A stretch of 64,000 bases of DNA from Tichowtungia aerotolerans (lineage in GTDB: Bacteria > Verrucomicrobiota > Kiritimatiellia > Kiritimatiellales > Tichowtungiaceae): positions 682,001-746,000 of the forward strand of contig NZ_CP047593.1 in the NCBI RefSeq assembly GCF_009905215.1, read 5' to 3'. A program made the position numbers and the translations under genes. A model generated the notes under the pieces. It made no database searches. It saw only the letters and a list, made by a program, of their open reading frames with translations, and was not told where the DNA came from. Below are positions 39,565 to 48,737 of this stretch, piece after piece; positions within the stretch are counted from its first letter, which is position 1, and every line of letters begins with the position of its first letter.

Positions 39565-41736
39565 TCATTCCGCAATCAACAGCATAGCGCGAATACCTCC
39601 TATCGGAAGTGCGACAGGGAGTGTTTCAGTTCGAATTTCCCCTGTTGAAGGATCCAACACCTGCACGGATTCTGCCCCACCATTCACGTTGACTGAAATT
39701 GCTTCCTGTTTGCGGTTGACGAGCAGATAAACGAGCCTGCCATCCTTATGAAAACGCCCAACGGTTAATTGTTCCGTACCGGGACTGAACGTCAGATCAA
39801 ACTCTGACGAGTACGATGCGGTAATGGTTGAAGCGAGTTCGCCTACCGGCGACACCCGTTTATTCTTTAACGTAGCCTGTAGCGCTAAATCATTCTCGGC
39901 GTGTTCGGCACCACGGGGAATCTGGTCGACCCAGATTACTTTCCCTCCCGACAGTTCAAACCGTTTGAGCTGTTCACCAACAGCAAGAGGAAGAAACTCA
40001 AGTTGCGGCATAACCAGAGTGTGATAAGAACCGGATCCGATGATTATTCGTCCATCCGCGATGTCCGCCGCTGCCACTCCTTCCGGATGGACAATCATAT
40101 ATTCCATGTCGCCGTCCAGCAGCGCTTTTTCGGTTTGGTCCCAGGCATGCTGTCTCACGGTGTATTGATCACGAATCTGCGGCCAGAATTTGTCGGAGGC
40201 GAGCAGATCTGCCTGAAACATGGCAATCGGATAATAGAGCCCCACCCCGGCCTCACGCCGTGCACCGCGCAGCACCTGAGTTATGCGCCCGGTGTATTCA
40301 TTGAGAAAGCGATACTCCGCTTTTGTGTAGCCTTTGGCGCTGGTATCCCGGCCTTTTGCATCCTTTTTCTTTTTCGGATCGAGCGGCAGATAAGAGGTAA
40401 ACATGTTCACACCGTGAAATGCGGCCATATTCACCGAATTGATCAGCAGCGGAAGATCCGGAGAAAGTCGCTTCAATCCATATCCGCCGATGATCGGATC
40501 GAGCAGCATGAGAGTCATGTCTCTCTCCTTCCAGGCGGCGACAGAACTGAAAAAGCGGCTCTGCTGATATTCGAATGTTTCGAACTGATCGGGATTTGGA
40601 ATGGGTATATCAAGTGCGGGCACATCAAATTCGGAAACAAACTTCATCATATCACCATAACCCTGCACATGCATGGAGAGATATTCATTGAGCAGGAAAT
40701 GACCGCTCGACTTGATTCCCCTCGCATTGCACCACTGCCGAATCTGCTTCGAAAAACTGTCCGTCAGCAGCGCGGCAACCGCCTGGCGAAAATGAATGCG
40801 CGCCCGGCGGGCATTGTCATCGCCGCCCTCAAACAGATGCGGCAGAACCGAATAGAGATCATACCCGTGCATCTCCTTAAACCGCGCCGGCAGTTTATCG
40901 GTCCACGGCACACAGGCATACGGCGCATCATAGGCGCGCGTCCAATGGGTCTGCATCAGGTTGGGTTCATTGCAGTAGAAACCTTCTACCTTTTGGGACG
41001 GGTCCGTAATTTGAGCCAAAATCGGCTCGTGCATATGGGCGATAAAGCGCGCTATCGCCTCGCGGTTCATCAGGTCGGGATAGCGGCCCGTGTGCCCGAA
41101 CTGCGGCATCGTCGACTGCGCCTGAACATCTTTGTCACGCACATACCGGGCAAAGATCCGGACCTGCCAGTCGCCCGCAATCCCCTCAAAAGAAAACTGT
41201 CTCTGCTCAACGGTGATTTTTCGTGCTTCCGTCAGGACCGGTTGACCATCTTCGACCGGAACAATGCAGGCATAAGCGATGTCATAAAGATCCGCAGGCA
41301 GGGTGTACTCTGTTCGAGCGGTGCCGGCACCCGACAGCTCAAGCATCGTCAACCCTTTCACTTCATACTCCGGATTTTCGGCAACCACCTTCCCCCCGGC
41401 CATCCCGCTGGGATACCCCCAGTCATCAGCCAGCCACACCGGGCAACCGGATGCATGGGCTGCATCCACCAAGGGCCCGATTTTTGCCGGCCCCGTCGGT
41501 CCCTGCCGATACAGCTCGTTGTAGAAAAAAGCCATGCAGCCACCGATTCCATATTGCGGGTATTTTTTCAGCGTCTGGTTGTTGAGCTGATATTGCGTAA
41601 CCCGATATTCATTGGGTGGATTCTTAAAGTCCTCGGATGTCACCACGTCCGCTGCCGCCAAGGTGCTGTTCAGCAGGACAGCAGACAGCGCCGAAAAGGC
41701 CGGACCCAAGTGTTTGATTACATTTCTCTGTTTCAT
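39565..41736 (-). CDS. Secreted glycoside hydrolase, GH106-like (possible alpha-L-rhamnosidase)
   Basis: A 723-residue secreted hydrolase with signal peptide (1-30). Motifs recalling GH106 and related barrel enzymes are GIGGCMAFFYNELYRQGP near residue 65, VWLADDWGYPSGMAGGKVV near residue 98, EGFYCNEPNLMQTHW near residue 255, SSGHFLLNEYLSMHVQGYGD near residue 340, and a C-terminal beta region ending in IGGIRAMLLIAE. Several Glu/Asp in these motifs could be catalytic. In context with rhaM and sulfatases, cleavage of rhamnosyl linkages is plausible. AGGAGATG lies before the start. A sequence-profile comparison would be needed to fix the family. Confidence 0.6.
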   Translation of the reverse strand: MKQRNVIKHLGPAFSALSAVLLNSTLAAADVVTSEDFKNPPNEYRVTQYQLNNQTLKKYPQYGIGGCMAFFYNELYRQGPTGPAKIGPLVDAAHASGCPVWLADDWGYPSGMAGGKVVAENPEYEVKGLTMLELSGAGTARTEYTLPADLYDIAYACIVPVEDGQPVLTEARKITVEQRQFSFEGIAGDWQVRIFARYVRDKDVQAQSTMPQFGHTGRYPDLMNREAIARFIAHMHEPILAQITDPSQKVEGFYCNEPNLMQTHWTRAYDAPYACVPWTDKLPARFKEMHGYDLYSVLPHLFEGGDDNARRARIHFRQAVAALLTDSFSKQIRQWCNARGIKSSGHFLLNEYLSMHVQGYGDMMKFVSEFDVPALDIPIPNPDQFETFEYQQSRFFSSVAAWKERDMTLMLLDPIIGGYGLKRLSPDLPLLINSVNMAAFHGVNMFTSYLPLDPKKKKDAKGRDTSAKGYTKAEYRFLNEYTGRITQVLRGARREAGVGLYYPIAMFQADLLASDKFWPQIRDQYTVRQHAWDQTEKALLDGDMEYMIVHPEGVAAADIADGRIIIGSGSYHTLVMPQLEFLPLAVGEQLKRFELSGGKVIWVDQIPRGAEHAENDLALQATLKNKRVSPVGELASTITASYSSEFDLTFSPGTEQLTVGRFHKDGRLVYLLVNRKQEAISVNVNGGAESVQVLDPSTGEIRTETLPVALPIGGIRAMLLIAE

Positions 41737-41795
41737 GCCCACATCTCCTTTATCTGCATGACGCACGTCATTAAATTTTAATCAATGGAACCGGT

Positions 41796-43718
41796 TTAAA
41801 ATGAAAGCGTTCCGTCCGGATAGATTTTATCCAGACGAAAACGATGACTCCCCTCGCCCGGCGGAACGATAACGCGCATCCAGATCAGGTTCTGTCCCTT
41901 TTCCAGCGGCGGGTTAAAACGGTTGAAAAAACGGTACGAAAATCCTTCGCGGCCTTCGGCTTCTGCATACTCGACCGTTTCAAAATATTTGCGTCCTTTG
42001 AAAAACCCGGCGATGGCGGGGGCCAGACGGTTTTCCTCCAGTTCCATACCCGGAAGATAACTCCAGATTTGGAAACAGGGGTCTTCGTCTGAAAGACGCG
42101 TTACCGGCAGTGCGATGTAGGCAAACAGCGGCCCACCCACAGATTGAGGAATGGAGATCCAGTTGTCCGCCTGATGAACGTCGCTCCATGCATAACGCTT
42201 CCCCGCCACCGTCAGAGGCTCCAGCGAAAAGACATCTTTTTTCAGAGCCGGGAACACCTGAGCATCCTCTTTTTCGGTAAAACAACCGAGAAACCAATAG
42301 TCCTTCAGCGGCTCAATCACGCGCGGAGTCCAGCCGTGCTCTTTCTTCAGCCGCTTCATGCGCTTTTCGAGATCGGCCAGCACGCTGGTGCGGGAGGGAT
42401 CATCAATGAGGTTGACGAGCTCGTGAGGATCCATGACCAGATCATACAGCTCGCGCGAAGCCTCTTTGCGTTCATATTCAATCAGCTTGTATGTCGATGT
42501 CCGGACGGCGTGCATGGCGGGAAGTCGCTGTTCACCCATGTAGTGATAGAAGTCATAGAAAAATTCATCGCGGAATCCTTCGGTCAGAGGGTCCGCGTTC
42601 CGGAACAGCCGGTCCCAGCTTCTGCCGTCCATCACACGCGGAACCTTCACCCCGCACCAGTCGAGCACTGTCGGAGCGATGTCAATCGCCAGAACCATAT
42701 CCTTCTTTTCAGCCCCGGGAGTAACGCGACCGGGATATTTCACGATCATGGGAATGCGCATGACATGCTCGTAGGCATAATGTTTTTCACACAGACTGAA
42801 CTCACCGAGCGAATAGCCGTGGTCACTTGTGTAAATCACCAGCGTGTCGTCCGCGGTGCCCGACTCATCCAGAGCCTCCAGGATTTTTCCGACAGACACA
42901 TCTATGCTGGTTGCACTTTTGGCATACGCCTCCACCCACGGCGAAAACCCGCCATACTTCTGCTCCGCATAAGGAAAGGTTCGACAGTCAATTAGTGTGC
43001 CGCGAATGCCCTCCGGCATCTGCCCGTAACTTTCCGGCGGCTCAATCGGTCCCTGCACAGCCTTTTCGAGTTCCGGCGGGTATTCATAGGGGATATGGGG
43101 AGCTTTCAATCCCACCATCAGGAAAAACGGCTGATCCTGTGCGCCCCACTCCCGGATTGTTTCCGCTGAAAAATCCGCGATGTGATAGTCCGTAAACCCT
43201 TTCTTTTCCACCTTTCTGCCATTCACCCAGAGCGGCTCATCAAAGAATCCGCCTACAAACGGGAAGCTGGCCCAAAGGTCAAATCCCTCCTTCGGCTCCG
43301 TCTCGCGCCCCAAATGGAACTTGCCGACATACCCCGTGCGATAACCGGCCTGCTGAAGATATGTCGGAAACATCGTCTGGTTTTCAAGAAACGAGTCATT
43401 GTTCAGCAGAATGCTGAAACACGATGCCCGCTGGGAATATTTCCCCGTAAGCAGAGCCGCCCGTGAAGGTGAACAAATGCCGTTGCCGACAAACGCATTA
43501 TCAAACGAACATCCCTCGGCGGCCAAACGGTCCAAATTCGGCGTCTTCATATATGGACAGCCTTTGTGCCCCATCAAATCGTAGCGGTGATCGTCCGATA
43601 CAATAACCACCACATTCGGCCGGCTCTGCCCGGCAAACGAGGGCAGCTCCGCAGATAACAATACGATAATTGCTGCGAATCCGGCCTTCATCTGATTTTT
43701 TCTATATCCAATATTCAT
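41796..43718 (-). CDS. S1 sulfatase with C-terminal beta extension
   Basis: A 640-residue secreted sulfatase, signal peptide about 1-30. Metal and active-site elements are SDDHRYDLMG near residue 41, Cys82 in CSPSR, KFHLG near residue 137, and YTSDHGYSLGEF near residue 300. A further ~120-residue C-terminal beta domain (about 515-640) follows the catalytic region; similar ends can bind the glycan. Start choice: an in-frame GTG at 43733 is possible, but ATG 43718 follows AGAAGAT and gives a normal signal peptide. It starts 12 bp after the upstream sulfatase gene's stop. Confidence 0.9.
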   Translation of the reverse strand: MNIGYRKNQMKAGFAAIIVLLSAELPSFAGQSRPNVVVIVSDDHRYDLMGHKGCPYMKTPNLDRLAAEGCSFDNAFVGNGICSPSRAALLTGKYSQRASCFSILLNNDSFLENQTMFPTYLQQAGYRTGYVGKFHLGRETEPKEGFDLWASFPFVGGFFDEPLWVNGRKVEKKGFTDYHIADFSAETIREWGAQDQPFFLMVGLKAPHIPYEYPPELEKAVQGPIEPPESYGQMPEGIRGTLIDCRTFPYAEQKYGGFSPWVEAYAKSATSIDVSVGKILEALDESGTADDTLVIYTSDHGYSLGEFSLCEKHYAYEHVMRIPMIVKYPGRVTPGAEKKDMVLAIDIAPTVLDWCGVKVPRVMDGRSWDRLFRNADPLTEGFRDEFFYDFYHYMGEQRLPAMHAVRTSTYKLIEYERKEASRELYDLVMDPHELVNLIDDPSRTSVLADLEKRMKRLKKEHGWTPRVIEPLKDYWFLGCFTEKEDAQVFPALKKDVFSLEPLTVAGKRYAWSDVHQADNWISIPQSVGGPLFAYIALPVTRLSDEDPCFQIWSYLPGMELEENRLAPAIAGFFKGRKYFETVEYAEAEGREGFSYRFFNRFNPPLEKGQNLIWMRVIVPPGEGSHRFRLDKIYPDGTLSF

Positions 43719-43729
43719 ATCTTCTTTCT

Positions 43730-45265
43730 TCACCGGCCAATGCTGCTAAACGGATTCATGCTTTCATCCACCCCATCGGGTAGAGGCACATTAAAATAAT
43801 GCTGATACCAGAAGATGCCCTGTAGCGGCCAGTCGCCCGTCAGAGGAGCATTAGAAACGAGCTCCTTCGTCCAAACATCAGCTCTGTGTTGCAGATCAGT
43901 CACCACTTCCGGGAAGGCTCCGGACAGATCCTTCGTTTCTTCTTTATCCGAAGAGAGGTTGAACAAAAACGGCGAATGGCCCTTCGTCCGGAGCAGTTTC
44001 CAATCCCCTTTCCGCACAGCGATCTGCTCCCAAAAACGCCAATACAGAGTTCGTTCCGGAAGTTTCTTTCCCTCGGCAAGCATCGGCAGCAGGTTTTCAC
44101 CATCAAACTCCGCAGGCTTTTGCAGCCCAGCCACGGCGCAGGCCGTTGCAGCAACATCCAGCGTGATGACGGGTGTATCCATCACCTGCCCGCCGGGAAT
44201 AGTGCCCTTCCAGCGCACAAGAAACGGCACCCGGATGCCGCCTTCGGAAAGCATGCCCTTTTCTCCTCGCAGCGGCGTGTTTTTTGAACCGTCCCAGGCA
44301 CCGCCGCGATACTCAAGGGTGATGTCGCGCATATTGAGCTTAAGCGGAGCGCCGTTGTCGCTGATGAAAAAGATCAGCGTGTTTTCATCAATGCCATAGC
44401 GTTCCAGCCGCTCCATGATCCGTCCCACACCGTCATCAATCGCTGAAATCATCGCCAGTGCCATGCGGCGGCGTTCGGACATATCGCCCGGAAAACGATC
44501 CAGATATTTTTTGGAAGACTCCAGCGGAACATGCGGCGCGTAATAGGCCAGATAAAGGAAGAAGGGCTTGTCGTGATGATAGTCGATAAACCGGACGGCA
44601 GCATCAGACTGCCGATCAATACGGTCGCCTTCGGTTTGAATTTTCTTCGGCTCACTGAAGCGGTTTCCCGGCAGGTCATAAGTCACCCAATAGTCATGCT
44701 CATAACCGAAAAAGGTTTCCTGAAATCCGCGTGAAAACGGGTAGTAAGGTTTAAAGATTTCCTCATCAATCGTATTGTAACGATCCCGCAGCGATCCCTC
44801 ACCCGGTGCATTCTTATTGATAAAGGCGGCATCGTTTGCAATCGGCTCCAAATGCCATTTACCCACCTGACCGGTCTTGTATCCGGCCGCACCCAGCCGA
44901 TCCGCCAGCGTCTTCTGTTCTAGGGGTAAGGGTCCCATACCGTTATGATTATAACCGAAGCGTTGTTGATAACGTCCGGTCAACAACCCGGCACGAGAAG
45001 GTCCGCATTGCGGTGCGGTCACATAACCATCAGTAAAGCGGACGCCCTCTCCGGCAAAACGATCCAGATTCGGCGTTTTCACATCCGTCTCCAGCCCCAT
45101 GCACGACAGATCAGCATAGCCGTGATCATCCGTAAAAATCACAACAATGTTCGGAGAAGTCCGAGCCGGACCGGCAACAAACGCTCCACCCTCAGAGGGC
45201 TTTGCTGCCGCAACCGCACAGCCTGCGAGCATCAACCCATCCAAAATCAGTTTTGTCATTTTCAT
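43730..45265 (-). CDS. S1 sulfatase, probable lipoprotein
   Basis: A 511-residue sulfatase with a lipobox (LAGC, Cys16) instead of a plain signal peptide, so it is likely anchored to the outer face of a membrane while its relatives here are soluble. Active-site elements: TDDHGYADLSCMG, Cys87 in CGPSR, VGKWHLEP, and SDNGAP near residue 300. AAGGATC precedes the ATG. It belongs to the four-gene sulfatase series of the operon. Confidence 0.9.
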   Translation of the reverse strand: MKMTKLILDGLMLAGCAVAAAKPSEGGAFVAGPARTSPNIVVIFTDDHGYADLSCMGLETDVKTPNLDRFAGEGVRFTDGYVTAPQCGPSRAGLLTGRYQQRFGYNHNGMGPLPLEQKTLADRLGAAGYKTGQVGKWHLEPIANDAAFINKNAPGEGSLRDRYNTIDEEIFKPYYPFSRGFQETFFGYEHDYWVTYDLPGNRFSEPKKIQTEGDRIDRQSDAAVRFIDYHHDKPFFLYLAYYAPHVPLESSKKYLDRFPGDMSERRRMALAMISAIDDGVGRIMERLERYGIDENTLIFFISDNGAPLKLNMRDITLEYRGGAWDGSKNTPLRGEKGMLSEGGIRVPFLVRWKGTIPGGQVMDTPVITLDVAATACAVAGLQKPAEFDGENLLPMLAEGKKLPERTLYWRFWEQIAVRKGDWKLLRTKGHSPFLFNLSSDKEETKDLSGAFPEVVTDLQHRADVWTKELVSNAPLTGDWPLQGIFWYQHYFNVPLPDGVDESMNPFSSIGR

Positions 45266-45301
45266 AATTCCGATCCTTTCCACAGCATTCAACGCAGCGG
45301 G

Positions 45302-46672
45302 TTATCGTTTGCCGTCACTCTCTTTTTCGAGATACGGCGGCACATACGGATCCACAAACTTTTTATTGTCGAGCCATTGCTTTTTCCACTGCGGCGCCAG
45401 TTCCGGATCGTTGTAATCCGGTGCGGGCAGTTTCTCTAAAATCCGCTCGAGATTTTTCCGCACGGCGATCACGCGCTCATCCGTTGATTCGGTCACATCC
45501 TGATACGCTCCGGGTACCCATTCATTGCGGTTATCGCCACAGTCATACAAGCGGCCCCGGCCGTCAATCAGCCACTTTTGGGTTCGCAGCCAGCGGCAGC
45601 CGAACCACTGTGAAAAAATCCATTCACGCCCCTCGAACGGCTTTCCGAGAATCAGAGGGGCAAAGCTGTGACCATCGAACACATCGTCTTCCGGCAGCGC
45701 GCCGCCGGCCAGCTCGACGCAGGTGGGAATCACATCGGTAAAGTCAACCAGCTCGTCACAGGCTCCGGTCGGCTTTAACGTGCCCGGCGCATAGACCACG
45801 AACGGAACATGCACGCCTTTTTCCAGATCGGGATTCGATTTCCCATAAAGGTTCGCACCATTGTCGCCCGCGTACATAATCACGGTATTCTCAAGCTGGC
45901 CGGTCTCTTTCAGATGCTCAACAAATCCACCGATTTTATAATCAATGTAACGGATGCATGCCTCAAAATCGTTCTGAACCAGCTTGCCGGTTTTCTGGCC
46001 GTTTTCATCCAGCTCCGGAACCCAGGGCGGCCCCCACTTGTCCGGGTTGTCGGGGTTGCGCACCCAGTGCGGAAGATTGAGCGGCATATAGACAAACCAG
46101 GGATCTTCTGATTGTTCTGCCGTAAACTCATGAAGGTAATCGAACAGAGAGTCTGTGCTGTGAACATCGTCCTGAACCACTTGCGCACCATCCACATCAT
46201 TGTCCGAATGCCGCATATCAAAGATATATTTTCCTTCGGCATGATTCACCAGACACCAGCGTTGAAACCCATAGCTTTGCACGGTACCGGTCTGAATCTT
46301 GCCGACCATGGCGGTACGGTACCCGCTGGCCGTCATCAGCGAGCCAAGGGTATTTTCAAACCGTTCACCGAGCGGTTTAATGTAATGATCGGCACCCCGC
46401 GGATAAACCTGGTTTTCAAACACCTTCGTACGAACGGCATACTTGCCGGTCAGCAACACCGCCCGGGTCGGCATGCAGCGCGGCGTGGCCCAGGCGGTTT
46501 TGAAATACAGCCCGTCCTCCGCCATTTTTTCCAAAACCGGCGACGCTGTTTTTCCGCCATACAGCGCATAATCTTTCGGCGAAATATCATCGCTGAGAAT
46601 GAAAATAATATTCGGTTTGGCTGCATTCACAGCCAGACAAACCCCGAATATCAAAAATAGTAGTGTTTTCAT
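45302..46672 (-). CDS. S1 sulfatase (N-acetylgalactosamine-6-sulfatase-like subgroup)
   Basis: A 456-residue secreted sulfatase, signal peptide 1-18. The active-site Cys66 lies in CMPTR, and the metal site begins LSDDISPKDYALYGG, a pattern different from the neighbouring DDxGY types. YAGDNGANLYG near residue 260 completes the site. VGKIQTGTVQ replaces the usual GKWHLG, which suggests a distinct substrate position. The start overlaps the stop of the upstream EF-hand sulfatase by 4 bp and has GGAGAC upstream. Confidence 0.9.
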   Translation of the reverse strand: MKTLLFLIFGVCLAVNAAKPNIIFILSDDISPKDYALYGGKTASPVLEKMAEDGLYFKTAWATPRCMPTRAVLLTGKYAVRTKVFENQVYPRGADHYIKPLGERFENTLGSLMTASGYRTAMVGKIQTGTVQSYGFQRWCLVNHAEGKYIFDMRHSDNDVDGAQVVQDDVHSTDSLFDYLHEFTAEQSEDPWFVYMPLNLPHWVRNPDNPDKWGPPWVPELDENGQKTGKLVQNDFEACIRYIDYKIGGFVEHLKETGQLENTVIMYAGDNGANLYGKSNPDLEKGVHVPFVVYAPGTLKPTGACDELVDFTDVIPTCVELAGGALPEDDVFDGHSFAPLILGKPFEGREWIFSQWFGCRWLRTQKWLIDGRGRLYDCGDNRNEWVPGAYQDVTESTDERVIAVRKNLERILEKLPAPDYNDPELAPQWKKQWLDNKKFVDPYVPPYLEKESDGKR

Positions 46673-48321
46673 TTTAGATGTCTCCTCTGCTCTGCGGGTT
46701 GCAACTGCCCGTCGCCATCCTTGTCCCACTTCTTAAACTGCTCGGTGAGAATCGCCGTTTTATCCACTCTGCCCGCGATAAATTCTTCCAGCGTTACGAT
46801 CCCGTCACCATCCTTATCCCGTGCCGAAACGCTTCTTTGCCTGCCATTTTTAGCCGATTCTTTTTTCGGGGCTGAGTCGGGCGTTTTTGTCTTTTTCTCA
46901 GAACCGACTTTGGTTTTCCACGGGATCTCGCCCGGAAGCCGACCGGTGTAGCCCGGTGCCGAATACGGCGTCATCCCCACTTCGCCGTACACTTTTCTCA
47001 GCTGTGCTTTCCGATCTTCAGAGATCCAGCCGGGTGCCGTCAGCGTTTGATTCCACTCCAGCATCTGCTTTTCCATTTTCTGCAATACCTCTGGATAGGA
47101 CTGTGCCAGATTTTTCTGCTCCGCGATATCGGCATCCATGTCGTACAGCTCCAGCGTACCGGAATCATAGGGAGGCGGGGCGGTTTTTCTGGATGCGATC
47201 GGATACACCAGCTTCCACCGCCCCTGCCGCATTCCAAGCCAACCATCCCAACGAAAAAACATCGGACGTTCTGCGAGCGGAGCTTCCCCCTTAAAAAACG
47301 GCAGCAGATTCACACCGTCCACCTCCGCCGCAATCAAATCGGTACGCCCCGCCGCCGCAAGGCTGGTCGGAAGAATGTCCAGCGTAATCACCGGATCATC
47401 GAGTACCTGCCCGCCGGGAATCGTTCCTTTCCATTGCACGAGCCAAGGAACACGAACGCCGCCTTCGTAAAGATTTCCTTTCTGGCCGCGCAGCACCCCG
47501 TTGCTGGTTTTGGCCGGCGGATACTTTTGTTCCGGCGCGCCGTTATCGCTGGCGTAGAAAATCAGCGTGTCCTCCTCCAGCCCGTTTTCGCGCAACGTCG
47601 AAAGAATCCGCCCCACGCCATCGTCCAGTTCAGAAATCATCCCCGCGAGAATCCGTCGATCCTTGTCTTGCACGTCCCGATTCTGATCCAGCCATTTCGG
47701 AACCGATTTGTAGGGCGAATGCGGAACGTGATACGCCACATACATGAAAAACGGCTTATCCTTGTTCTTCTCGATAAAATCGCACGCACCAATCGTAATA
47801 ATGTCCGTTTGATGCGTAGACGTTTTCGTGAAACGACGGCCATCGTATTCTTTTCCATTCAGCACAAAAGGGGTTTCAGGCGTGCACCAGACAAAATCAA
47901 ACCCGCGGTTTTCGGGAAAATATTCTTTCAGCTTTCCTCCGATATGCCACTTACCCAGCGCCGCAGTGGTATAGCCGGCCTCTTTCATGTATTGAGGAAA
48001 CAGTTTGATGTTCGTCGGAAGCCCGAAGCTCGTAAAGGTCCCCGCATTTTGTTCCATCGCAAACTTCTGCTGATACTGCCCCGTCAAAATCCCCGCCCGC
48101 GACGGGCCGCATTGCGGAGCCGACGAATACCCGTTGGTAAAACGAATTCCATTTCGTGCAATGGAATCTATGTTCGGGGTTTTCATCTCCTTGCTGCCCT
48201 GACAGCTCAGATCCGCATACCCCTGATCGTCTGTAAAAATAATGACAACGTTCGGCGTTCTCGCCACCGCGACAAGCGAGGCCGCCATAATAGTCCCTGC
48301 AACTAATGCTGTTTTTACCAT
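46669..48321 (-). CDS. S1 sulfatase with C-terminal EF-hand pair
   Basis: A 550-residue secreted sulfatase, signal peptide 1-20. Cys71 lies in CGPSR, with TDDQGYADLSCQG, LGKWHIGG and SDNGAP elements. After the catalytic core a Lys/Ser-rich linker (about 465-495) leads to two EF-hand loops, DKDGDGIVTLEEF and DKDGDGQLQPAE, near residues 500 and 535. They would bind calcium outside the cell and may stabilise or dock the enzyme. This is the first gene of the long operon and is preceded by the putative AraC-type operator at 48431-48457. Confidence 0.9.
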   Translation of the reverse strand: MVKTALVAGTIMAASLVAVARTPNVVIIFTDDQGYADLSCQGSKEMKTPNIDSIARNGIRFTNGYSSAPQCGPSRAGILTGQYQQKFAMEQNAGTFTSFGLPTNIKLFPQYMKEAGYTTAALGKWHIGGKLKEYFPENRGFDFVWCTPETPFVLNGKEYDGRRFTKTSTHQTDIITIGACDFIEKNKDKPFFMYVAYHVPHSPYKSVPKWLDQNRDVQDKDRRILAGMISELDDGVGRILSTLRENGLEEDTLIFYASDNGAPEQKYPPAKTSNGVLRGQKGNLYEGGVRVPWLVQWKGTIPGGQVLDDPVITLDILPTSLAAAGRTDLIAAEVDGVNLLPFFKGEAPLAERPMFFRWDGWLGMRQGRWKLVYPIASRKTAPPPYDSGTLELYDMDADIAEQKNLAQSYPEVLQKMEKQMLEWNQTLTAPGWISEDRKAQLRKVYGEVGMTPYSAPGYTGRLPGEIPWKTKVGSEKKTKTPDSAPKKESAKNGRQRSVSARDKDGDGIVTLEEFIAGRVDKTAILTEQFKKWDKDGDGQLQPAEQRRHLK

Positions 48322-48419
48322 CTTCTGATTCCTTCTTAAGCATTTACGGTTCAAGGATGCCGCCCAGTCGCGCCGCCTATCCTTCATCCATGCAAGGTAT
48401 AAAGTCAGCCGTTTTAATA

Positions 48420-48457
48420 ATAGTATTTTTCCGCCAACAAATGGAATTTAACCGCCA
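48420..48457 (-). promoter_or_regulatory. Putative AraC-type operator and promoter of the main sulfatase operon
   Basis: CCGCCA direct repeats at 48431-48436 and 48452-48457 (21 bp apart) lie 5 bp upstream of a TACTAT -10 box (48420-48425, minus strand). The same arrangement recurs at 62799-62836. Confidence 0.7.
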
Positions 48458-48459
48458 TG

Positions 48460-48531
48460 CTACATGATCGCCCAGACTCCTTCTCCGAGCAACACCGACA
48501 CCAAGGCAAAATATTTTAATCGATTTTTCAT
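48460..48531 (-). other. Orphan 23-codon signal-peptide-like frame
   Basis: MKNRLKYFALVSVLLGEGVW followed by AIM and a stop. It resembles a secretion signal with no protein attached and lies just upstream of the operator. It may be the remnant of a lost secreted gene or a leader peptide. The gap 48532-48633 holds only one dispersed palindrome (48611-48625). Confidence 0.3.
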
Positions 48532-48633
48532 GCTGACAGGCTACCCGTTCTCCGGCTCAGTCAATAGTAGAATTCTGCCAATGATCAGTATTCCCATGCC
48601 GCTCTCGAATTTCCAAACATTGGAAAATCTCAT

Positions 48634-48731
48634 GTAGTTCCGCTTCACCGGCGCAGCCGGAAAGCGGACAACCGTCGTGCGGTGCGGATTAAAACGCTTT
48701 CCCTCCCTCCGGTCGGGTGAAGCGTTGCTAC
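48634..48731. repeat. BIME-like pair of inverted REP elements
   Basis: Two hairpins face each other, each bounded by GTAG: one begins GTAG at 48634 (stem TCCGCTT/AAGCGGA with inner CCGGC/GCCGG), the other ends with CTAC at 48731. The pair lies just beyond the 1700-residue gene and could also stop transcription. Confidence 0.65.
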
Positions 48732-48737
48732 ATTTGC

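Noticed and set aside
39901-41781. 626-codon frame antisense to the GH106-like gene
   Set aside because: Shadow frame; the opposite strand encodes a signal peptide and conserved hydrolase motifs.
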